DNA from: Actinomycetes bacterium | GTDB lineage: Bacteria > Actinomycetota > Actinomycetes > Prado026 | Direction of reading: 5' to 3' | Assembly: GCA_025455945.1 (NCBI GenBank) | Contig: JALOLN010000152.1 | Location: 1 to 6,210 of the forward strand | Length of the DNA stretch: 6,210 nt | In this document: positions 1 to 6,210 of the stretch, piece by piece | Numbering within the stretch: position 1 is the stretch's first letter | How the letters are laid out: each line of letters starts with the position of its first letter | The notes under the pieces: generated by a model | Told to the model about the DNA's origin: nothing | Databases searched by the model: none | Seen by the model: only the letters and a program-made list of their open reading frames with translations | Program-made: the position numbers and the translations under genes

Positions 1-497
1 CGTGTCGTCGAACCGCTCCCGGTCCACCTGGGTCTGCAGCCGCTCCCGGGTGGGCTGCTGGCCGGTCGTGACGAGGAACGGCTTGACGTCGCGGTAGGCC
101 GCGAAGAAGGGCTCCATGTCGACCACGAGGTCCTTCTCCAGGGGCAGGCCCTTGATCGCCTCCACGGTGATCTCATGGGAGGGGTTGAGGTCGCGCACCA
201 GCGTCTTGCAGGCGAGCCGGTTGCGGCCGTTGATCCGCATCGCGTCCGAGCCGCAGATGCCGTGCGCGCAGGAGCGGCGGAACGTCAGCGTGCCGTCGAT
301 CTCGGCCTTGACCCGCATCAGCGCGTCGAGCAGCCGCTCGGTGGGCAGGCACTCCAGCTCGTAGTGCTCCCAGTGCGGCTCGGTGTCGAGCTCGGGCAGG
401 AACCGGCGGATCTTCAGCCGGACCGGGATCCGGCGCAGGGCCGGGTCGTCTGCCGTGGCCGGGGCGCCCGCTGCGGGGGCGAGGGTCTGCGTGGCCA

Positions 498-498
<1 letters not shown>
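1..498 (-). CDS. sdhB: Succinate dehydrogenase iron-sulfur subunit, N-terminal 166 residues (cut by window edge)
   Basis: SdhB carries electrons from the SdhA flavin through three Fe-S clusters to the membrane quinone site of complex II. The visible part is an N-terminal tail (1-22), then a ferredoxin-like domain containing the 2Fe-2S loop SCAHGICGSDAMRIN: ligands Cys77, Cys82, Asp85 and Cys97. Asp as third ligand, in place of Cys, is also found in E. coli and mycobacterial SdhB, so it is not a defect. The sequence continues KTLVRDLNPSHEITVEAIKG, typical of the family, and is cut after residue 166; the C-terminal part with the 3Fe-4S and 4Fe-4S cysteines lies outside the window. The ATG at 498-496 shares one base with the sdhA stop (TGATG), and GGAG lies 11 bases upstream inside sdhA, so translation is probably coupled. 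It is the last gene seen of the sdhCDAB operon. No terminator is visible. Confidence 0.96.
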
Positions 499-2189
<1,691 letters not shown>

Positions 2190-2204
2190 CGCGGTTGGGC
2201 CCTC

Positions 2205-2633
2205 TCAGCCGATGCTCGGGTCGAAGGTGAAGATCACCAGAGTGCCGAGGAAGAGGATGAGGACGCTGGCCGCGTACAGCAGCATCTTCAGCCAGAACCG
2301 GGTCTGGTCGCGCTCGGCGTAGTCGTTGATGACGGTGCGCAGGCCGTTGGCGCCGTGCAGCTGGGCCAGCCACAGCTGGAGCAGGTCCCACACCTGCCAG
2401 AAGGGCGAGGACCACCGGCCGGCGACGAACCCGAAGTTGATGCGCTGCACGCCGCCGTCGAGGATGTTCATGATCAGCAGGTGGCCCAGCACCAGGAAGA
2501 CCAGGACGAGCCCGCTGACCCGCATGAAGAGCCAGCTGTAGAGCTCGTGGTTGCTGCGCTGCCCGGTCCGGCCGCTGCTGCGCGTGCGGGGGGACTCCAG
2601 GAGGGGGGCTTCGGCGGCGGTCTCGGTGGTCAC
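2205..2633 (-). CDS. sdhD: Succinate dehydrogenase membrane anchor subunit SdhD
   Basis: SdhD is a small membrane subunit that, with SdhC, anchors complex II and forms the quinone and haem sites. The 142-residue product has a polar, Arg/Ser-rich tail (1-30) and three predicted membrane segments at about 35-58, 76-98 and 113-137. The segment LHGANGLRTVINDY (His93 to Asp104-Tyr105) has the same His-to-DY spacing as E. coli SdhD, where the His binds haem and the Tyr contacts quinone. A second membrane histidine, His51 in LVLGHLLIMNI, lies in the outer half of helix 1. The chosen start is GTG at 2633-2631, which forms a GTGA overlap with the sdhC stop and has GGGAG six bases upstream; no ATG exists near this point before the first helix. 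An open frame extends further upstream but lies over sdhC and is not coding. The assignment to sdhD rather than sdhC follows gene order and the DY motif. Confidence 0.93.
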   Translation of the reverse strand: MTTETAAEAPLLESPRTRSSGRTGQRSNHELYSWLFMRVSGLVLVFLVLGHLLIMNILDGGVQRINFGFVAGRWSSPFWQVWDLLQLWLAQLHGANGLRTVINDYAERDQTRFWLKMLLYAASVLILFLGTLVIFTFDPSIG

Positions 2634-3025
2634 GACGCGCTCCCGAACAGGTCGGTGACGGTGTGCTCGAGCATGAAGTAGGTCCCCGGCACCATGAGCA
2701 CGACCCAGACCACGACGATGGTCCACAGCATCGCCTTCTGGTGCCGTGGCCCCTGGGCCCAGAAGTCGATGAGGATGATCCTGATCCCGTTGAGCGCGTG
2801 GAACAGGACCGCCCCGACGAGCCCGACCTCGAGCAGGTTGACGATGGGGGTCTTGTAGGTGTCGATGACGCGGTCGTAGGCGTCGGGGGAGACCCGCACC
2901 AGGGCCGTGTCCAGAACGTGCACGAAGAGGAAGAAGAAGACGAGGACGCCGGTGATGCGGTGGGCGACCCAGGACCACATCCCCTCGTGTCCCCGGTAGA
3001 GGGTCCCTGCTGGCGCCGTTGCCAC
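2630..3025 (-). CDS. sdhC: Succinate dehydrogenase cytochrome b-type subunit SdhC
   Basis: SdhC is the first membrane anchor of complex II and helps bind haem b and menaquinone. The 131-residue product begins with APAGTLYRGHEGMWSWVAHRITG, a familiar actinobacterial SdhC N-terminus, and has three predicted membrane segments at about 18-41, 60-86 and 98-118. His22-Arg23 in HRITG matches the HR.SG motif near the E. coli quinone site. His76 in FHALNGIRIILIDF has the same 11-residue spacing to Asp87 as the E. coli haem ligand to its Asp. His36 in FVHVLDT is an additional membrane histidine. The start chosen is GTG at 3025-3023, with AAGGGA six bases upstream; an in-frame ATG at 3097 and a frame open to 3178 would add residues unlike the family and overlap the promoter region. 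It is the first gene of the operon and is divergent from the mutase gene. Confidence 0.94.
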   Translation of the reverse strand: MATAPAGTLYRGHEGMWSWVAHRITGVLVFFFLFVHVLDTALVRVSPDAYDRVIDTYKTPIVNLLEVGLVGAVLFHALNGIRIILIDFWAQGPRHQKAMLWTIVVVWVVLMVPGTYFMLEHTVTDLFGSAS

Positions 3026-3031
3026 GGGTGT

Positions 3032-3037
3032 TCCCTT
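3032..3037 (-). promoter_or_regulatory. Ribosome-binding site of sdhC
   Basis: On the minus strand AAGGGA lies six bases before the GTG at 3025. It is the only good Shine-Dalgarno near the conserved N-terminus and decides the GTG start over the ATG at 3097. Confidence 0.7.
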
Positions 3038-3095
3038 CGAGCGCAGGCCGCGGGCGCGAACAACCCGGCCGGACCCGGTCGGCCCGGACGTCGCC

Positions 3096-3130
3096 ATGCT
3101 ATCCGCGCCCCCCTGAGGAGGGCATGTCAA
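3096..3130 (-). promoter_or_regulatory. Candidate promoter of the sdhCDAB operon
   Basis: The minus strand carries TAGCAT (3101-3096), fitting the actinobacterial -10 pattern TAnnnT, and TTGACA (3130-3125), a perfect -35 word. The spacer of 23 bases is too long for a standard sigma-70-type promoter, so TTGACA may not act as the -35 box. It coincides with one half of the CRP-like site, so the -10 box may instead depend on an activator. The predicted transcript start, near 3089-3091, would give a leader of about 65 bases before the sdhC GTG. Seen: the two hexamers. Inferred: their use. Confidence 0.45.
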
Positions 3131-3140
3131 CCCGGTCACA
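3125..3140. promoter_or_regulatory. Candidate CRP/GlxR-type operator in the divergent sdh-mutase region
   Basis: The plus strand reads TGTCA-ACCCGG-TCACA, which differs from the CRP-family consensus TGTGA-N6-TCACA at one of ten defined positions. Its centre (3132.5) lies about 42-43 bases upstream of the start predicted from the sdh -10 box, close to a class II activator position. It lies about 59-60 bases upstream of the predicted mutase transcript start, close to a class I position. In Corynebacterium glutamicum the cAMP-dependent regulator GlxR is known to control the sdh operon, and mycobacteria have an orthologous CRP. No binding has been shown here; the match could be chance. Confidence 0.5.
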
Positions 3141-3178
3141 CGGGACCACCGACCCGTTCCGTGCTGCGCCGTGCTCAC

Positions 3179-3184
3179 TAGGCT
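3179..3184 (+). promoter_or_regulatory. Candidate -10 box for a leaderless mutase transcript
   Basis: TAGGCT fits the actinobacterial TAnnnT -10 pattern and ends eight bases before the ATG at 3193. A transcript starting 6-8 bases after the box would begin at or within two bases of the ATG, that is, leaderless or nearly so. No good -35 hexamer is seen 16-18 bases upstream; the CRP-like site upstream might compensate. AGG at 3188-3190 is too close to the ATG to be a normal Shine-Dalgarno. Confidence 0.45.
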
Positions 3185-3192
3185 CCCAGGAC

Positions 3193-4779
3193 ATGAGCGA
3201 TGTGCGCGCGACCGAGTCCGGGCTGCCCATCAAGCCGGTGTACGGCCCGGCCGACCTCACCGGCTGGGACCCGGTGGAGCGGCTGGGGGAGCCCGGCACC
3301 TATCCCTTCACCCGCGGGGTGTACCCGTCGATGTACACCGGCCGGCCGTGGACCATGCGGCAGTACGCCGGCTTCGGGACGGCCGTGGAGTCCAACGCCC
3401 GCTACAAGCAGCTGCTGGCGGCCGGGCAGACGGGGCTCTCGGTGGCCTTCGACCTGCCGACCCAGATGGGCTACGACAGCGACCACCCGCTCGCCCACGG
3501 CGAGGTGGGTAAGGTGGGCGTCGCCATCGACTCCCTCGACGACATGCGGGTGCTCTTCGGCGGGATCCCCCTCGACCGGGTGTCGACGTCGATGACCATC
3601 AACGCCCCCGCGGCCATGCTCCTGCTGCTCTACCAGCTCGTCGGCGAGGAGCAGGGCGTCGACCCGGCGAGGCTCACCGGGACGATCCAGAACGACGTGC
3701 TCAAGGAGTACATCGCCCGGGGCACCTACATCTTCCCGCCCCGGCCGTCGCTGCGACTGGTCACGGACATCTTCCGTTACTGCCGGGACCACGTCCCGAG
3801 GTGGAACACGATCTCGATCAGCGGCTACCACATGGCCGAGGCGGGGGCCACGCCCGCGCAGGAGGTGGCGTTCACGCTCGCCGACGGCATCGAGTACGTG
3901 CGCGCCGCGATCGCCAGCGGGCAGGACGTCGACGAGTTCGCCCCGCGGCTGGCGTTCTTCTTCGTCGCGCGCACGACGCTGCTCGAGGAGGTGGCCAAGT
4001 TCCGGGCCGCTCGCCGGATCTGGGCGCAGGTGATGCGCGACGAGTTCGGCGCCAAGAACCCGAAGTCGATGATGCTGCGGTTCCACACCCAGACCGCCGG
4101 CGTGCAGCTCACCGCCCAGCAGCCGGAGGTGAACCTGGTCAGGGTCGCCGTCCAGGGGCTCGCCGCCGTCCTCGGCGGGACCCAGTCGCTGCACACCAAC
4201 TCCTTCGACGAGGCCATCGCCCTGCCGTCGGAGAAGGCGGCCCGCCTGGCCCTGCGCACCCAGCAGGTGCTCGCCTACGAGACCGACGTGACGGCCACCG
4301 TCGACCCGTTCGCCGGGTCGTACGTCGTGGAGTCGATGACCGACGAGCTCGAGGCCGCGGCCCGTCAGCTCATGCACCGGGTCGAGGAGCTCGGCGGTGC
4401 GGTCGCCGCCATCGAGAAGGGGTTCCAGAAGGGCGAGATCGAGCGGTCGGCCTACAGCGTCGCCCGCCAGATCGACGACGCCGAGCGGGTGGTCGTCGGG
4501 GTGAACCGCTTCACCATCGAGACCGAGGAGCGCTACGAGCCGCTGCGCGTCGACCCGGCCATCGAGGAGCAGCAGGCCGAGCGGCTCGAGCAGCTGCGCG
4601 CCGAACGGGACGCGGCTGCCGTGGCGCGAGCGCTGGACGGGATGCGCGCCGCGGCCACCGGCACCGACAACGTGCTGCTGCCCATGCGCGCCGCGCTGGC
4701 CGCCAGGGCGACCGTGGGCGAGGTCTGCGACACGCTGCGGGAGGTGTGGGGGACCTACACCCCGGCGAACGTGTTCTGA
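3193..4779 (+). CDS. Methylmalonyl-CoA mutase catalytic subunit without B12-binding domain
   Basis: This coenzyme-B12-dependent mutase subunit probably interconverts (R)-methylmalonyl-CoA and succinyl-CoA, the last step in bringing propionyl-CoA carbon into the TCA cycle. The 528 residues form the substrate-binding TIM-barrel domain, with YPFTRGVYPSMYTGRPWTMRQYAGFG near the N-terminus. With a constant offset of 31 to the Propionibacterium enzyme, Tyr58, Arg176 and His213 match Tyr89, Arg207 and His244. Tyr/Arg is the methylmalonyl-CoA signature; isobutyryl-CoA mutase has Phe/Gln. The protein ends at GEVCDTLREVWGTYTPANVF, where full-length mutases continue into a linker and the cobalamin domain. 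It must therefore use a separate small B12 subunit, not seen here. I chose ATG 3193, just after a TAGGCT box and agreeing with the family's N-terminus; an in-frame ATG at 3124 with a strong GAGGAGG would add 23 residues but overlaps the CRP-like site. It is divergent from sdhC and convergent with the lipoprotein gene. Confidence 0.9.
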   Translation: MSDVRATESGLPIKPVYGPADLTGWDPVERLGEPGTYPFTRGVYPSMYTGRPWTMRQYAGFGTAVESNARYKQLLAAGQTGLSVAFDLPTQMGYDSDHPLAHGEVGKVGVAIDSLDDMRVLFGGIPLDRVSTSMTINAPAAMLLLLYQLVGEEQGVDPARLTGTIQNDVLKEYIARGTYIFPPRPSLRLVTDIFRYCRDHVPRWNTISISGYHMAEAGATPAQEVAFTLADGIEYVRAAIASGQDVDEFAPRLAFFFVARTTLLEEVAKFRAARRIWAQVMRDEFGAKNPKSMMLRFHTQTAGVQLTAQQPEVNLVRVAVQGLAAVLGGTQSLHTNSFDEAIALPSEKAARLALRTQQVLAYETDVTATVDPFAGSYVVESMTDELEAAARQLMHRVEELGGAVAAIEKGFQKGEIERSAYSVARQIDDAERVVVGVNRFTIETEERYEPLRVDPAIEEQQAERLEQLRAERDAAAVARALDGMRAAATGTDNVLLPMRAALAARATVGEVCDTLREVWGTYTPANVF

Positions 4780-4785
4780 GGAGGA

Positions 4786-5346
4786 TCAGCGACAGGCGGG
4801 GGCGTCCTCGAAGGCCTGCTTGACCGTCGACGAGGCCGAGTCACGGTACGACCGCAGTTGGTCGGCCAGGGCGGTCACCGCCTCCCCGGCGCCCGCCAGC
4901 GTGGTCGCCGCCGCACCGAGCGCCGCCACGAACTCCTGCACCCCGCCGGCCGAGCCCGCCTCCGACACCGCCTGCTTCGCCGTGTCGATGCTGTCCCTGA
5001 CGGCGTCCGCGGACTGCGTGAGGGCGCTCTTCGCGTCGGCCACCTCGGTGTCCACGCCGTCGGGCTGGTCGTCGATGGCGGTCCGCAGGTCGGCGACGCT
5101 CTGCTCGAGCGACTGCGCCGCGTCGGCGATCTGGGTCTTGGCGTCCGGCAGGCCCGCCAGGCCGGCCGACGCGTCGAACGTCAGCGCGTCCTTCAGCGCA
5201 TCGACGCTGTCGGACACCTCGGCCCGCGCGCTGCACACGCCGTCGGCCCACTGGGCCTCGGGGGAGAGCTCGTCGCTGCCGCAGGCGGCCAGCGGAACCG
5301 CAAGGAGCAGCAGGGACACGGTGAGGGCGGGGACGCGACGTCGCAT
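4786..5346 (-). CDS. Predicted lipoprotein of unknown function, alanine-rich and helical
   Basis: I do not recognise a named family. The 186-residue product has a lipoprotein signal peptide: basic MRRR, a hydrophobic stretch (about 5-18) and the lipobox LAAC with Cys22 as the acylated residue, so it should be anchored to the outer face of the membrane. The mature part starts GSDELSPEAQWADGVC and is then rich in Ala, Asp, Ser and Val with spaced hydrophobics, suggesting long amphipathic helices or a coiled coil (about 40-175). Only two other cysteines are present, Cys38 and Cys185, at either end of the mature domain; a disulfide closing a helical bundle is possible. There is no Shine-Dalgarno before the ATG at 5346, and CATGAT ends six bases upstream, so the transcript may be leaderless. 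It is convergent with the mutase (six bases apart) and divergent from the M20 gene. A longer open frame upstream is a GC-bias artefact; the signal peptide fixes the start. Confidence 0.82.
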   Translation of the reverse strand: MRRRVPALTVSLLLLAVPLAACGSDELSPEAQWADGVCSARAEVSDSVDALKDALTFDASAGLAGLPDAKTQIADAAQSLEQSVADLRTAIDDQPDGVDTEVADAKSALTQSADAVRDSIDTAKQAVSEAGSAGGVQEFVAALGAAATTLAGAGEAVTALADQLRSYRDSASSTVKQAFEDAPACR

Positions 5347-5352
5347 GGCTGC

Positions 5353-5358
5353 ATCATG
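5353..5358 (-). promoter_or_regulatory. Weak candidate -10 box of the lipoprotein gene
   Basis: On the minus strand CATGAT ends six bases before the ATG at 5346. It matches TAnnnT except at the first base. With no Shine-Dalgarno present, a leaderless start is possible, but no -35 box is seen and the match is poor. Confidence 0.25.
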
Positions 5359-5372
5359 GCACCGCCGGGTGG

Positions 5373-5386
5373 CCGCCCGCGGGCGG
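5373..5386. repeat. Perfect 14-bp palindrome in a divergent promoter spacer
   Basis: CCGCCCGCGGGCGG is identical to its own reverse complement. It sits in the 64-base spacer between the lipoprotein and amidohydrolase starts, upstream of both candidate -10 boxes, roughly where a -35 region would be on each side. That position fits an operator shared by both genes. It consists only of G and C, so chance occurrence in DNA of this composition is quite possible. Confidence 0.35.
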
Positions 5387-5397
5387 AGACGCTGGGC

Positions 5398-5403
5398 TAG
5401 CCT
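5398..5403 (+). promoter_or_regulatory. Candidate -10 box for a leaderless amidohydrolase transcript
   Basis: TAGCCT fits TAnnnT and ends seven bases before the GTG at 5411, the same arrangement as at the mutase gene. No convincing Shine-Dalgarno lies between box and start, and no -35 hexamer is recognisable. Confidence 0.45.
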
Positions 5404-5410
5404 CGGGCGG

Positions 5411-6210
5411 GTGGTCCCGTCCCCTGCGCTCGCCGGTCTCGACGCCCTGGGGTCGTGGCTGCCTGCGCTGGTCGCGCAGCACACCGACGACCTCGTGGCG
5501 CTCCGCCGGGACCTGCACGCGCACCCGGAGCTTGGGCGCGCCGAGGTGCGCACCACGCGGGTGGTCCGGGACCGGCTTGCGGCGGCCGGCCTGCAGCCGC
5601 GGGTGCTGCCCGGTGGGAGTGGCCTGGTCTGCGACGTCGGGATCGGGGAGTCCGCCGTCGCGCTGCGGGCCGACCTGGATGCCCTGCCGCTGCCGGACGA
5701 GAAGGACGTGCCGTACCGGTCGACGGTCCCGGGACGCTGCCACGCCTGCGGGCACGACGTGCACACCGCGATCCTCGTCGGCGCGGGGCTGGTCCTGGCC
5801 GAGCTCGGGCAGGCGGCCCGGCTGCCGGGCCGGGTACGGCTGATCTTCCAGCCGGCGGAGGAGTCGACCCCCGGCGGGGCGCTCGACGTCATCGCGGCCG
5901 GCGGCCTGGAGGGTGTGGAGCGGCTGTTCGCCCTGCACTGCGACCCACGGGCGGACGTCGGGACGATCGGGCTGCGGACCGGACCGATCACCGGCTCGGC
6001 CGACCACGTGCTGGTCCGGGTGTCCGGACCGGGTGGGCACACCGCGCGCCCCCACCTCACCGCTGACGTGGTCTACGCGCTGGCCCGTGCCGTCACCGAC
6101 GTCCCGGCAGTGCTGTCCCGGCGGGTGGACCCGCGGGCGGGCCTGTCCCTGGTCTGGGGGCGGATCCAGGCGGGCGGCGCGCACAACGCGATCCCGCAGG
6201 TCGGGGAGGC
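5411..6210 (+). CDS. M20-family amidohydrolase/aminoacylase, N-terminal 266 residues (cut by window edge)
   Basis: This is a di-metal hydrolase of the M20 peptidase family, probably of the M20D branch that cleaves N-acyl or amide bonds (hippurate, N-acetyl-amino acids, indole-acetyl-amino acids). Visible signatures in order: LRRDLHAHPELG (32-42), ALRADLDALPL (84-94), the metal site HACGHDVHTA with Cys113 and His115, FQPAEE with Glu150-Glu151, ALHCDP with His176, the lid/dimerisation-domain histidine in GPGGHTARPH (His210), and GGAHNAIP (255-262). The C-terminal portion with the last metal ligand lies beyond the edge. No signal peptide is seen, so it is likely cytoplasmic. The true frame has no suitable ATG; GTG 5411 is chosen because it follows TAGCCT by seven bases and leaves a plausible N-terminus. 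Substrate cannot be told from the sequence. Confidence 0.88.
   Translation, partial: MVPSPALAGLDALGSWLPALVAQHTDDLVALRRDLHAHPELGRAEVRTTRVVRDRLAAAGLQPRVLPGGSGLVCDVGIGESAVALRADLDALPLPDEKDVPYRSTVPGRCHACGHDVHTAILVGAGLVLAELGQAARLPGRVRLIFQPAEESTPGGALDVIAAGGLEGVERLFALHCDPRADVGTIGLRTGPITGSADHVLVRVSGPGGHTARPHLTADVVYALARAVTDVPAVLSRRVDPRAGLSLVWGRIQAGGAHNAIPQVGE

Noticed and set aside
228..270. Loss of the third 2Fe-2S cysteine (Asp85) in SdhB as a defect
   Set aside because: Asp at this position is known in E. coli and mycobacterial SdhB and is compatible with a normal cluster.
3107..3120. CCCT-CCTC-AGGG small hairpin in the sdh leader or promoter region
   Set aside because: A four-pair stem in a very GC-rich stretch is expected by chance, and it lies upstream of the predicted transcript start.
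3026..3178. N-terminal extension of SdhC up to ATG 3178 or ATG 3097
   Set aside because: The added residues do not resemble SdhC, cross the promoter and CRP-like region, and lack the good Shine-Dalgarno present before GTG 3025.
3178..4377. A 399-residue open frame on the minus strand opposite the mutase
   Set aside because: Low-complexity Gly/Arg/His/Val-rich antisense frame with no motif; the plus strand encodes an unmistakable mutase.
4781..4809. GAGGA...TCCTC inverted repeat at the convergent gene ends as a terminator
   Set aside because: Only five pairs with a 19-base loop, no T-run, and inside the lipoprotein coding end; too weak to call.
5347..6060. Upstream extension of the lipoprotein frame, giving 424 residues
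   Set aside because: It would bury a good signal peptide and lipobox in mid-protein and lies opposite the M20 amidohydrolase; the extension is Arg/Ser/Pro-rich frame noise.

Overview
The window is very GC-rich, strongly G/C-biased at third codon positions, and almost entirely coding. The protein signatures point to a high-GC actinomycete (Actinomycetota): SdhA with the SHTGAAQGG flavinylation segment, SdhC with FLFVHVLDTALVR, SdhB with an Asp-containing 2Fe-2S loop, and TAnnnT -10 boxes directly in front of start codons. No RNA gene, CRISPR array, insertion sequence, phage gene or defence-type cassette is visible. It reads as ordinary core and central-metabolism DNA with a few details worth checking.

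Layout. Positions 1-3025 (minus strand) hold a succinate dehydrogenase operon transcribed sdhC-sdhD-sdhA-sdhB; sdhB runs off the left edge. The genes are tightly coupled: GTGA overlap of sdhC/sdhD, a 15-base gap with a Shine-Dalgarno before sdhA, and TGATG overlap of sdhA/sdhB. Positions 3026-3192 are a 167-base divergent regulatory region. It contains a CRP/GlxR-like site one base from TGTGA-N6-TCACA, a candidate sdh promoter and a candidate leaderless promoter for the gene on the other side. Positions 3193-4779 (plus) encode a catalytic (substrate-binding) subunit of a coenzyme-B12 mutase with methylmalonyl-CoA-mutase specificity residues but no B12-binding domain. Positions 4786-5346 (minus) encode a small predicted lipoprotein of unknown function, convergent with the mutase and ending only six bases from it. 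A 64-base divergent spacer with a perfect 14-bp palindrome follows. From 5411 (plus) an M20-family amidohydrolase/aminoacylase begins and runs off the right edge.

How the genes fit together. Methylmalonyl-CoA mutase feeds propionyl-CoA carbon (odd-chain fatty acids, branched-chain amino acids, cholesterol-like substrates) into succinyl-CoA. Succinate dehydrogenase acts two steps further along, oxidising succinate and passing electrons to menaquinone. Placing both on one divergent promoter region with one cAMP-receptor-type site suggests joint control by carbon status; this is inference. The lipoprotein and the amidohydrolase show no evident pathway link to the first five genes.

Most notable: SdhA appears to lack about 17 residues of a conserved helix at the start of its C-terminal helical domain; the CRP-like site sits at plausible distances from both divergent promoters; the SdhC/SdhD histidines suggest a two-haem membrane anchor; and the mutase has no cobalamin-binding partner in the window.
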